64,000 nucleotides of DNA from the NCBI GenBank assembly GCA_015039365.1, contig WION01000199.1, positions 38,281 to 102,280 on the forward strand, written 5' to 3'. The stretch is from Amanita rubescens (lineage: Eukaryota > Basidiomycota > Agaricomycetes > Agaricales > Amanitaceae). Position numbers and translations under genes: made by a program. Shown here in pieces: positions 20,515-32,638 of the stretch (positions within the stretch are counted from its first letter, which is position 1; each line of letters starts with the position of its first letter). Below the pieces are notes generated by a model, which saw nothing but the letters and a program-made list of their open reading frames with translations, made no database searches and had not been told where the DNA came from.

Positions 20515-21145
20515 TAATCCAACTCAATCTCTACCAGTCCAGAACTCCCTTGTTCATGTCTCCCGTCCCTGCCAGTCCCGTCATTACTGCCACCTCCGCG
20601 GACACCGTCTTCTTCCCACGTAAAAACCGCCGCTCCCGTCCTTTTTCCTCTCCTCGTCGTCATCTATCTGGGACAAGATCAAACGACGCCAAGGCTGGTC
20701 CGAGATGGTCGACTTACCATATCCACAGACTGGAAAATCATGTTCGCAGCTTCTATCTGACACTACATAGTAGCCGCCAGCGCTTGCAACTCGGAATTTT
20801 TCGTTCAACCCTCAGATTCGTCCCCTTACTTCCCCCTCACACAACATGGCTCAGATTCGCTGTCAAGGTACAGGTCTGCGGAACGCCGCTCTAGCTGAGG
20901 CGATGAATGCATATCTCGCATTTCATTTGCAGATACTGCTACCCACATCTCCTCTGCTACCGACCTCGCCCTTCCAGACCCTCGTCATACAGCCTTCACT
21001 TCCTGTGCCACTCGCGCATTTCCATTCTGCTTATGCGTCGCCTCCTGTCCCCTATAGTATCAACCAACGTGATGATCGTACGGATTCGGGCCCAAGCTTT
21101 CCGTCCCCGTCTTCTCCTGTCTTAGTCACTCAGCATAAGCTCATC
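20515..21145 (+). repeat. Degenerate copy of the sequence upstream of the SDR genes
   Basis: Pieces such as TCTTCTTCCCACG, CTCCTCGTCGT and ATCAAACGACGCCAA recur in the same order at about 31950-32190, upstream of the intact SDR at 32639. The block therefore duplicated together with the SDR. Short ORFs here are not convincing genes. Confidence 0.5.
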
Positions 21146-21583
21146 ATGCCCGTCGTACCTCCAGGATCAAAAATACTCGTATCAGGCGCGAACGGCTTCA
21201 TCGCACCCTCCTTGAACAAGGGTGCTCTGTTCATGGTACCGTTCGGTCAAGGGAAAAGAGTGCTTTTCTAGTAGATGTGTTCAAGTCGTACGTGGGACAA
21301 TTTTGAGCTTGTCGTTGAGGATACCACAAAAGTGAGTTTGGCGGATGATTTATGGCGCGATATCCTGACGTTATCATAGGAAGGAGCGTTTGATGATGCT
21401 GTAAAGGGTATAGATGCCATCCAACATGCGGCTTCTTCGTTCCATTACAACGTCGACGATCCAAAGGGTGCGCAAATCTCATCACTCCTTTTCTATAACT
21501 TATGCATATAATCAAGAACTAATCGAGCCTGACGTGAATGGAGCCGTTGGAATGCTCAAAAGCGCCGTGAAGAACTCGTAGCT
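21146..21583 (+). pseudogene. SDR (NAD(P)-dependent epimerase/reductase) pseudogene
   Basis: The ATG and Rossmann start (PPGSKILVSGANGFIA) match the intact SDRs at 32639 and 38592. About 30 bases are then deleted and the frame runs into a TAG at 21269. Homology continues through exon 2 (EGAFDDAVKGIDAIQHAAS) and exon 3 (ELIEPDVNGAVGMLKSA) and ends near 21583. The catalytic YxxxK region is absent, so it is dead. Confidence 0.8.
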
Positions 21584-23541
21584 CGCTTACTACTCGGAAC
21601 TCCTCAAACTTCCGCCTCGACTTTCAACTATCATTCTCCCTTTCACCCCCGCTCTCATGTCTCCCGTTTAAACCTGAACTCTCACTTAGCCCAATTTCTC
21701 CTCATCTGCACTCATACCAAGTTGCTAATGCATACATTCGCCTGGGCACAAAGTGGGATTGAAACGCGAACGGGCGATTGTGGACACGTTCCCAAGTTTG
21801 TCTGCTCCGGGATGCGGGCCTGGCGTCATTTCGGCTCAGCAGTCGTTTAGGCCGGAGGATTTGAGGGAGGAGATGGTGCATCCGTAGATTGGCTGGTCAT
21901 ATTCCCAGGGCGCTGAAGGAGGCGCCTTGGATCAGCGGCGACGTTGCCTGGAGAGGGAGATTAGGATTGCTGAGTTGGCGATAGGATTCAAGTTGGGGCT
22001 TGTGAGCCATTCGGTCTGTGATATGCAACTGAAGGACGGTATGGAAGGTGATGATGATCCGTCGGAGGTTTATTGCACTTCGTTGGGAGTCTGGTGAGTC
22101 GTCGTTCCGCATTTCCGACCTAGGGCTAAGAAAAGTGGATTTTGTCCCAACAACTTTGGCCGTAGCCCTGGCCCTGCCTACGCTCACCGGATGCCTCAGT
22201 CAATCTCAGCGTTTTTGGAAGCAACTCGCGCGACATACTCAAGCCTTTCACACCTAATATACCTTCAAAACCTTCGTCTCAACCATCTTCCGGACGTCCG
22301 ACGGTTCGCTTTCAAACCTCATCTACTCTACCAGTCTCTCCCGTTCAAACCCATACTATCACCCAACCTGATTTCTACGTAATTCTCCTATCGAACAAAA
22401 TTTGTTGGCGCATACATGTTATTCTCGGGCGAACACGATAATCGGGTTGAAAAGGGGTAGAAGTTCAGGCTGAACGAGCATAGGAGCTCGGACCTCGCCC
22501 AAAGTAACCTCATCAGACATGCGAATGGGTCGTTCCCAGATATGCTGCGCTTCTCTTCGCTCCAGGATACAAGGAGCTGCGGGAGCGCACTCAGTGACAT
22601 ATCGACCAAATGCGGTAAACAATAATGGGTTCAACCCTGGTTCGGGAGGAGCAGTTTCGGAGTGCGTTTGTGAGGTTTGTCGTGAGGCAGGAATACGAGA
22701 AGGGATGATGAGGATCCCTGTTGGGGAGTTTGGGGCAAGGTGAGTGGGCGCTTGGGTACTTATGGTGATGGCTAAAAGATGCCGGTATCGATAGTTGCCG
22801 TTGTAAGATGCGGAGCTTTCGTGGTATTCGACCTTGTTTGTCAAAGTGCAGGTGTTAAAAATCATGTGCTCCTTGGTCAAGTACAGATTGTATCAGTTCT
22901 ATTCTACTCGTAAAGTCAAATGAACCCAATGCAGCTGATGACAATGTATTTGATAGTTTTCATGTTAATCTTGTTGATCATCTATCATCTACCAGATGAT
23001 GAATCGACAGATATCACGGACATCATGACGATGCGTCGACAGATACGGCCCCGCCACTTGCGCGTAGCATTCTAAAAAGGTCGGCACATGTAGAGCAGGA
23101 ACTGAAGGGGTGACTGTTTAGTTCAATCGGATAAAGTTGGCGGGCCATACAACTCACCACGTCGAATTCATCTGTCAGCAGGTGACTCAGTAATGGGGAA
23201 AGCAAAACCACATCGACGACGGGGCGAGGTGTGAACCAGGCATTGAGGTGATAAGCTTGTGCAGGCGACCAAATTATCCGTGGTGGGAGGAGCTTAGCCT
23301 GCACTAAATGTTCAATATATGCGATTGTTTGTTCATCAGTTCCACCACGTGCCGGATTGCGCCGAGACTCGAGAACCCTTTACCACGAAGTTTCATGTGA
23401 CATGTGACATCACTCCCTTTCTTCTTGACCACCATATAGCACATCATTCATTGCACAACACCCAGGTAGCCTTGTTTTTGCTTATTCCAAGCATAACTCT
23501 CAATTCCATATATGATTTTTTCATAGACTGTGGTCACCATC
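21584..23541. other. No recognisable gene
   Basis: Fragments of open frame occur (for example near 21740-21880 and 22390-22740), but none has a start, introns and a recognisable family together. A protein-like stretch near 21760-21880 ends in a stop and may be a decayed gene. The right end (from ~22880) is AT-rich and leads into the NB-ARC gene. Confidence 0.4.
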
Positions 23542-26500
23542 ATGATGTCAGCAGACCCACCTCAGGTAGAAGTGAATACTGGTATCTTTGCTGGATTCCA
23601 GAATGTCATTGTTATGGATGGCCAATTCATAGAGGTATTGCATTTCAGCATTATTACACCAGGATTTTGTCAATAATGAAGACTCATACATAGATGAACT
23701 ACTATCTTTCAGACCCTTCTGACATTGATCTACCTCCTTTACCTGCTATTAAACATTCTAGTACTTTCTTTACAGGTCAAGATAAGTATTTGCAGAAGCT
23801 AAAGGACCATTTTACCTCCCAAGATCAAGGACAAAGGAATTTTTTCCTATTGCATGGTTTAGGTGGGATTGGAAAGACACAGATTTGCCTTAAATTCATT
23901 GAAGAAAATACTGATTTGTGAGTATCTTATAATATTAGTATGGCAATTTAAGTAACTGTCATTATAATGAACCTCTTCAAGGTTCTCTGACATATTCTGG
24001 ATCAATGCTTCTTCAGAGAAAAGTGTTGAATTCATGCTCACACAAATATCCTCAACCTACTGTACTTCACCAGATGGTAGACCCTCAGCCAGATCTGCTC
24101 TTCATTGGATCTCTCAAAGGCACAATTTTTTGATGGTGTATGATGGAGCAGATGAACATTACTCAGTAGTTGAGAATTTCCTTCCACCAGGAAATGGAGG
24201 AAATGTTATGATAACAAGTAGGAATATTGGGTTGAAGAAGTTTGCATTGAGCAAGAACTCAATGGAGATTCATGGGATGGAAGATGAGGATGCTATTTCT
24301 TTGCTTCTGAAGTCAGCCATGCTTGATGACACAGATGATGATATCTATAATCTGGCACAGAAGTTTGTGTCACAATTGGATGGAATACCCCTTGCCATTG
24401 ACCAAGCAGGAGCATATATGCATTCCTGTGGTTGCAGCATTAATGACTATTTGGCATTGTACACAAGATACAAGCACAAATTAATGAGGGACACTCCTGG
24501 ATTTGAGGGTGCCTCAGATTATGGAACATCTACATATGGGACATGGGACATTTCCATAAAAAAGATGGAGGATATGGCTGCAAAAAATAGTTCACAGGAA
24601 TCTGTTGGAGCACAAAGTGCCATCAAGCTCTTGAGGATTTTTGCTTTCCTGGATCATGCCAATATACCACAAGAATTATTCAAAAATGCTGCTGAGAATT
24701 ACAAGGAAAGAAATATTGAGGATCATGTGTATGTTTCATCATCATTGAGTTTACTGGATGATGAAACTGTGTTCTTGGGGGAAGACGGGGATTGGGACAA
24801 ATTACATTTTCTGCATGGCATCCAGGTTTTACTCTCCTTCTCTTTAATCAGGAGTCATAATCACTTGTATTCTATGCACCTACTAGTAAATGCCTGGAGT
24901 AGGAACTGCATACCAAAAACACAAGTAACTGATCAATATTACAGAGCAAGAGCACTTTTATCCTGTTCAATAGCCCTTGACTGGAATACTGATAATTATG
25001 AATTCTGTCAATCACTCACACCACACATCAGGTCAAACTTTTTGCATGGATTGGAATTAAAGTTGAATGACAAGTACTATGATGATGAATATGCAAGATT
25101 TGCACTTGCATTTGATCGTGCTGGGAGCTGGGATGAACAAGAAAAATTGTTACATGTTGCAGTGCATCAAAGAAAAATGAAACTTGGATTGGACCACCCA
25201 GACACTCTTATTAGCATGGGAAATTTGGCAACAGCATACAGGAATCAGGGAAGGTGGGATGAGGCAGAGAAGCTTCAGATTGATGTAATGAATGCATTCA
25301 AAGTAAACTTTGGATCAGACCACCCAGGTACTCTCACCAGCATGTCCAATCTGACATCAACATACATAAATCAGGGAAGGTGGGATGAGGCAGAGAAGCA
25401 TCAAATAGGTGTGATTGATGCATTCAAAACAAAGCTTGGATCAGATCACACGGACACATTCACCAGCATGGCCAATTTGGCATCAATATATAGGAATCAA
25501 GGGAAGTGGGATGAGGCAGAGAAGCTTCAGATGGATGTAATAGATGGATTCAAAATAAACCTTGGATCAGACCACCCATCCACTCTCGTCAGCATTGCCA
25601 ATCTGGCATCAACATACAGGAATCAGGGAAAGTGGGACAAGGCAGAGAAGCTTGAGATGGATGTGATGAATGCATTCAACACAAAGCTTGGATCAAACCA
25701 CCCTTCCACACTCACAAGCATGGCCAATTTGGCATCAACATATAGGAGTCAGGGAAGGTGGGATGAGGCAGAGAAGCTTGAGATGGATGTGATGAATGCA
25801 TTCAAAACAAAGTTTGGATCTGACCACCCAAACACTCTCAGTAGCATGGACAATTTGGCATCAACATACAGGAATAAGGGAAGGTGGGATGAGGCAGAGA
25901 AGCTTGAGGTGGATGTGATGAATGCAAGAAAAACAAAGTTTCAATCAGTCCATCCTTCCATTCTCACCAGCATGTCCAATTTGGCATTAACATACAAGAA
26001 CCAGGGAAAGTGGGATGAGGCAGAGAAGCTTCAGACAGATGTGATGGATGTGTTCAAAACAAAGTTTGGATCAGACCACCCTTCCACTCTCAGCAGCATG
26101 GTCAATTTGGCATCAACATACAGGGATCAGGGTAGGTGGAATGAGGCAGAGAAGCTTCAGATAGAAGTGACAAATGCATTTAAAACAAAGCTTGGACCAG
26201 ATCATCCATCCACTCTTGGCAGCATGGCCAATTTGGCATCAACATACCAGAATCAGGGAAGGTGGGATGAAGCAGAGAAGCTTGAGATAGATGTGATGAA
26301 CACATCCAAAACAGAACTTGGATTAGACCACCCAGATACACTCACCAGCATAGCCAATTTGGCATCAACATATAGGAACCAGGGAAGGTGGGATGAGGCA
26401 GAAAAACTTCAGATGGATGTGATGAATGCAAGAAAAATAAAGCTGGGCTCAGACCACCCTTCCAGTCTCAGCAGCATGGCTAATTTGGCATTAATATACT

Positions 26501-28245
26501 GGAATCAGGGAATGTGGGACAAGGCAGAGAAGCTTCAGACAGATGTGATGGATGCAAGAAAAATAAAATTTGGATCAGACCACCAAGACACTCTTGCTGC
26601 CATGTCAAGTCTGGCATCAACATACAGGGGTCAGGGAAGGTGGGATGAGGCAGAAAAGCTTGAGATAGATGTGATGAGTGCATTCAAAACAAAGCTTGGA
26701 TCAGACCACCCTTCCACTCTCAGCAGCATGGTCAATTTGGCATCAACATACTGGAATCAGGGAAGGTTGGATGAAGCAGAGAAGCTTCAGATAGATGCAT
26801 TGAATGAGTTCATAACAAAGTTTGGGTCAGACCACCCAGACACTCTCACCACCATGTCCAATCTGGCATCAACATACTGGAATCAGGGAAGCTGTGATAA
26901 GGCAGAGAAGCTTGAGGTGGATGTGATGAATGCAAGAAAAGTAAAGCTTGGATCAGACCATCCAGATACTCTTGTCAGCATGTCCAACTTGGCATTAACA
27001 TACTTCAACCAGGAAAGGTGGGATGAAGCACAAAAGCTGCAGATAGAGGTGATGAATGCAAAAACAACAAAGCTTGGATCAGACCACCTAGACACTCTTA
27101 CCACCATGTCCAATCTGGCATCAACATACAAGAATCAGGGAAGGTGGGATGAGGCAGAAAAGCTTGAGATAGATGTGATGAATGAATTCAAAACAAAGTT
27201 TGGATCAGACCACCCAGACACAGTCAGTAGTATGGCCACTTTGGCATCAACATATAGGAATCAGGAAAAGTGGGATGAGGCAGAGAAGCTTGAGACAGAT
27301 GTGATGAATGTATTCAAAACAGAGTTTGGATCAGACCACCCAGACACTCTCACCACTATGGCCAATCTGGCATCAACTTACTGGAATCAGGGAAGGTTGA
27401 GTGAGGCAGAGATGCTTGAGACAAATGTGATGAATACAAGAAAAACAAAGCTTGGATCAGACCACCCAGACACTCTTCTCAGCATGTCTGATTTGGCATT
27501 AACTTACTTCAACCAGGAAAGGTGGGATGAAGCACAGAAGCTGCAGCTAGAGGTGATGAATGTGAGAAAAACAAAGCTTGGATCAAACCATTCAGACACT
27601 CTTAGCAGCATGACCAATTTGGCATCAACATACAAGATTCAGGGAAGGTGGGATGAGGCAGAGAAGCTTGAGATAGATGTGATGGATGGACTTAAAACAA
27701 AGTTTGGATCAGACCACCCATACACTCTCACCACCATGGCCAATCTGGCATCAACATACAGGAACCAGGGAAGGTTGGATGAGGCAGAGAAGCTTCAGAT
27801 GGATGTGATGAATGCATTCAAAACAGAGTTTGGATCAGACCACCCAGACACTCTCACTGGCATGTCTAATTTGGCATCAACCTACAGGGATCAGGGAAGA
27901 TGGGATGAGGCAGAGAAGCTTGAGACAGATGTGATGAATGCATTCAAAGCAAAGCTTGGACCAGACCACCCATCTACTCTTGCTAGTATGTCCAATTTGG
28001 CATTAATATATTTGAAGCAAGAAAGGTGGGATGAAGCACAGAAGCTGCCAATGGAGATGTTGAATGAAGAAGGGTTGAATGATGCAGAGGAACTGGAGTT
28101 GGATGTGATAAATGCCAAAACAGTGAAGCCTGAATCAGGCCATCTGGATGCAACTGTCACCAGTATCACCAACCAAGCCCCTTCCAATCAAGTTCTTCTG
28201 ACAGTTCAGCAAGATCATAACCAACATGAGAACATGGTAAACTAA
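23542..28245 (+). CDS. NB-ARC ATPase with C-terminal TPR array (fungal NLR-like, STAND)
   Basis: Three exons: 23542-23634, 23694-23917 and 23982-28245, with 59- and 64-nt GT-AG introns; 1526 residues. A short N-terminal module (NTGIFAGFQNVIVMDGQF) is followed by NB-ARC: FTGQDKYLQKL, P-loop GLGGIGKT (K92), Walker B LMVYDGAD (about 157-163), MITSRN, and GIPLAIDQAGAYM as the GLPL motif. From about residue 517, 42-residue kinesin-light-chain-type TPRs follow, 22 full plus degenerate ones at each end. Such STAND proteins act as ATP-switch receptors in heterokaryon incompatibility or innate recognition; a sensing role is inferred. The short acidic/Gln-rich C-terminus has no recognised domain. ATG 23545 is an alternative start. 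Confidence 0.92.
25211..28059 (+). repeat. 126-bp tandem repeats encoding TPRs
   Basis: Twenty-two full 126-bp units encode the motif NLASTYRNQGRWDEAEKL followed by DVMNAFKTKLGSDHPDTL. A degenerate unit precedes and another follows. Units are highly alike at DNA level and in phase with codons, so unequal crossing over can change repeat number without breaking the frame. Confidence 0.93.
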
Positions 28246-29192
28246 GCAAGCTGACCTTCACTTATATCTAATAACTTCTTTTGCTTAGTCAAAGCCCCTT
28301 GACCAACTATCTGAGATCCAACAACCTGAAGAACAAGAGCCCATAGTAGGTCGCATGCACATTCATTTTAATTGTCATACTAGATTTGTATTCTGTATAG
28401 ATCCCCAGTACCTTTGACCATTTCAAAGAGGTTGCCTGTCAGGTACATGGGCAGGGTCAAGATTTGGTGCCCATGGTATTCTATCATTGCACACCAACTG
28501 CCAAGTTACTGACCAGTTCTTTGATGTAGCCTTCCAATCCTGGTCACAGTGAACAACAACTTGAACACATTGCAACACAACCTAAGAATAAGTTTGTTAA
28601 GGAACTCAAAGGCATATGGAGAAAACTGAAGTGTTAAGTACACCTTACTTAACATTTTCAATATGATAGCATACAGATTGTGATGGGGCACTTATCATTC
28701 ATACACATTGATAGAACAATAGCAGGATCATCGGATGGGAGTCCAGCAATCTCATCTGGGAATACATATCAATTGTGCTCCTCGAGATTGCGGACCTGCG
28801 GTGCCTCATAGCTACGGCGCGAGCGGAAGCAGACGACCTAATCCATGCCTTTCCAAGGCAACACACTCTTGAAAGCTTGAACCATAGCTCAGACAACTAA
28901 TGGTTGATCACCATCTTGGCCACGTCAACGTCAGCGACCAAGGCTGCACGAAATCGATCATCTCTTCCCTATCCAGCGCGTCAGGATGTCCCATGATGGC
29001 CGAGTTTCTGGATGTAAGATACGTGAAATGGGAGAAGCTATCCAAACAAGTGTACGCGCCATATCAAGTATTGAGGGCGAAAGGCGCATTGCTCTCACGT
29101 CTAACTTAATCACTCGCTTCTATCGCATCATCGTCATTGCATCATTAAGTAATTATAGCTTTCGAGAGAAAGAATTACATTGCGGGTGTTCC
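28246..29192. other. Intergenic, no gene supported
   Basis: 3' flank of the NB-ARC gene. Composition switches from CpG-poor to CpG-containing at about 28770. Short ORFs on both strands lack introns, starts or motifs that would support them. Confidence 0.4.
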
Positions 29193-30630
29193 TTACGTCC
29201 GTTGAATCGCTTCGTCATCCCAACCGCTCATGATGAGTGGTGTTTCGTAAAAGATTGGTTCCGGTATCAGCTCTATGCTAAAACCCACATAGATTAATTA
29301 CAACATAGCCATATGCAGGAGTTCCATACCTGAGTTTGAGGGTATTTATCGCGTTTTGAGCTATTGTGTCGGCATTATCGAAATACGCCGCTTGACGCAT
29401 TAGTTCTGCTCCACGGGACTTACTTAGCGCCTCCTCCGCACGTTGGACTGCCAAATTCCATTTGTCCAAGCTCTTTATTGGTTCCCCCTGTTTGATACCT
29501 TGCCTGAACGACCGGTCACGATAAGCTGTCAAGCTTGATATATATCCAACCACCATTATATCAAAGATGGACTCGCATATCGGCCGCAAGTCACAGATGA
29601 ATTGTGTAGTCTTCTCCATCAATGTGAAATCGCTGAGCCGCAGACCTCGTCGAAGATGTTTAGGATCTCCTGGGAAGCATCCCCGGTAAAAGTCGGACGG
29701 TCGGGTACTTCCATCAAACAAGAAGAATTCGAACGTTATACCGTCACAGAGAATGCCGTAGATAGGGATGCCGCAAAAGTTTGCTTGCGTGTTATCCCAG
29801 TCACATGCTACAGGATTGCTTGGATCAGATTAGAGTTGTGCGTCAAAATGAAAACTAACCTTCGCATTCGGCTATGACTTGAGCGATCGCATTTAAACGC
29901 CCATCTTTGTCTCCAATTTCAGGCTTGATTTCGATGCAGAGAATTGCGACGGCGCCAAATGCTTTGAAGTAATATTCAATCCTTCCTCTTGTAGTGATGC
30001 GGCTTTCGATTACTGGCTCAGGTTCATTTCTGAGAATGAAACCGAATTGCGCTACGAGGTTATTGAATATCTGCGCACATCTTGAGATTTGTGTCGTAAA
30101 TGAAATCATAAAGTACTTACAGGAGAGAGGAAGCGAGATCTAGTTTCTTCAGTTTGATGATCATGGAATGGGCCATACTGAACGAGCATAACGTCCAAAT
30201 CTTGCACTATGGACTTGAGAAGTGGTGTCGGGATGCGAGAGCGATGGAGTGTGAAAGTTTTGGCGTCAGAAAACCGTTTCCAATGGTCAAGTCCAACGAA
30301 CGGAGCGATTTGTTTGTACTTGACTTTAGAAAAGCTGACTTGCAAGCCTTCCTCTGAAATAGATATTAAAATTCAACCAACCTCGACCCGAGAATATTGA
30401 ATGAGGGACTAACCGGACAAGATTTGTTCCAATTGGCCAGGATGGAAATTAAACTGCTTCATGATGTGAAGCACTGCAATTTCGGCTGACTGGTGAGTTG
30501 TAATAGCTGATGAGAGCCGCTGTCGAAGGTTATTGCTGGGTTGTAGGAGCTGTTTAATGTCCCCGGCGCGTTTTCTTTTACTCGCCATTTGTCCTTCAGC
30601 CTTATGTTGACGTTCTGCCTGAATCCGCAT
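29193..30630 (-). CDS. Hypothetical protein, possible PD-(D/E)XK nuclease fold
   Basis: Five exons on the minus strand: 30630-30414, 30353-30121, 30070-29860, 29817-29330 and 29277-29193, joined in frame by GT-AG introns and ending in a TAA at 29195-29193. The N-terminus is basic and Gln-rich (ASKRKRAGDIKQLLQ), then helical. The central block has RIEYYFKAFGAVAILCIEIK, then IAQVIAECEG, IPIYGILCDGITFEFFLF and a helical C-terminus. An acidic residue, E-x-K (EIK) and a following conserved helix/strand pattern resemble restriction-like nuclease folds found in fungal unknowns. I do not recognise an exact family; the nuclease idea is inference only. Confidence 0.7.
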
Positions 30631-32638
30631 CTTCACGGTTGGGGGGCTCTCCCCCTGCGGTACTATTCCTGAACATTTGGTTTCCAGTCAAGGGCATACG
30701 CGACCGCACCTCATCCTCATTCATAGACTCGCCCCTTTCGAAGCCTTCGTCTACACACTCGCTCCCTCCGTCAGCATTTTGACTTGGCTAGACATCCCAT
30801 TCAATCAAAATTTTCAAAAATTGCGGAAATACGAACTTGTCTAGAGACGAGATTGCTTGATGCGACATCAACTTCTTCCATTGTCTCAACGCCTGAATCT
30901 AATAGTGGGGCTACTCCTCTTGTCCAATGTCGGCGGATGACTCCAAGCCCGTGTGTTAGCTAAGAGCGAACAGTGATCGGTCACCGGTCACAGTGCACGG
31001 GTATCGTCGAGAAAATCCTGTGTGTCACGCGTCGGGATGCGTAGCGTATGTCGAGTCATCGCCGACGGGGTGCCTTACGTCGGCCCCTTCTTCTCAGCCT
31101 GTAGTGTTGCCGCCGGCAGCTCAATGCCACGAGCCAGCTTAGCTCAGCCAATCGGGAGAGCCGAAGCCTATTTTTGGCTCAGGCTTGAAATGCGCTCTAT
31201 CTTTAGAGCGGTCGTCGCCTCTCGCTCGTGCGCTCTTCAAACCAACGTTCCTGCCATCCCGGAGAGTCCCAGAAACTCTACTTGCAGTTGCTTTCCGGGG
31301 CCTATCAGTCACCTGTGATCTCGTCAACGCGTGCACTGGTTCCTCTGCCACCCAAAAAAGTTCGTAAATCCCCTGCTTATTTGTTTCATTATCTAACGGA
31401 ATCTGCATGCTCCAGCTCCATGTCACCCGCTACGAACACCTGCTACTTGTGTTCTCGAGGCAGAACCAACCCGACCCTCAGGCTTCCCGCAATTCCCCCA
31501 ACATCACGCCACACACCACTCCCCACGGTCTCCCCAACAACACCCAACCTCCGGAACATGCAGGCGATCACGATTGAAGGACCAATTTCCGTATGCACTA
31601 CTTTTTCATTGTTTGCAATTCAACTCACAACTCCTAGGACGAGTTTATGGGCAGCCACTCCACTCCAGCTATCACCGCATCTCCCGATCGCGCCCCGCAA
31701 ACCGTAACGCCACTCCCTGCCGAAGCGATCGACACCACCGTCCTCAACGCCACTGCCAGGTACCTCAGCTGAACGTGCCCGTGTGCGCTCACCCGGGCCA
31801 CGTGTTGAGCCTCCCGTAGGCCTCAGGTCCTTCATTCAGGCTTACAACATCCTTTATCCACACCCTGCGCCCATCCACCAGGTTCCATCCCCCACCCGCG
31901 GATTACTGCCCATCTCGTCGAACTTTTGCCCCGGTTGTGGAACGATTCTGCCTCTCAATTACTCCAACTCAATTTCATGTCTCCCCTGCCAGTCACATCA
32001 TTACTGCCAACCACTCCGCTTCATCAGGCTCGGTCCCTGCCGCCGCGAACGTGTCTCTCAACACGGCCGCATCTTCCGCGCCTGTCTCCCAATCTTCTTC
32101 TTCCCACGGAAAGCCCACCACTGTCGTCCTTCTTCCTCTCCTCGTCGTCACCGGCGCCATCGTGATCTGGAATCAAACGACGCCAAAGCAAAGAAAAACT
32201 CCCTGCTGCAGACGGATTCCAGATATGGTTCGTAGATGAGGGAAGTGCAGATGCTCCGCCACCCATTGAGCCAGGTCCAGTGGATCGTCCCAAGTCGCAT
32301 CATCCCTGAGCAGGTTTGGACAGGAAATTCTCAAAAAGATTGTAATTTGAGCTTTCTGAGGGACGGGGGCTTCTGGCGGAAATCGCCCGTTTGTAATGAG
32401 ATGAAGAGGAATACATGATTTGCGTCTTGTAGCCCACTCGAGTCGATGATATAGACGAGTCCCAGTTGGCGACCAGTTCGGTGCGAGATGCCAGGAAGTT
32501 GACTAAGCGGAGCATAGCTTGTTAAATTGTCTCCGACGCGATCGGTAGAATCAAGTTGCCAGCCAACTTGAATAACGGTGCTCTACCACTTTAGGTCGAC
32601 AACGTGTAGGCAGCTGTGGCTTGATATCAACCTTTATC
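30631..32638. other. Intergenic; decayed duplicate sequence and SDR upstream region
   Basis: Pro/Ser/Thr-rich overlapping ORFs (31228-32239) look like chance frames in C-rich DNA. The block 31950-32200 matches 20520-20720. The segment 32420-32520 resembles 34895-34990 and 38370-38430, so it is a repeated upstream segment of this cluster. No gene is supported. Confidence 0.4.

Noticed and set aside
26480..28187. Minus-strand open frames with repeated sequence in the TPR region
   Set aside because: Antisense shadows of the 126-bp TPR repeats.
31228..32239. Pro/Ser-rich ORFs as possible secreted or mucin-like proteins
   Set aside because: They overlap in several frames in C-rich DNA, have no signal peptide, and part of the block is a duplicated decayed segment also present at 20520-20720.
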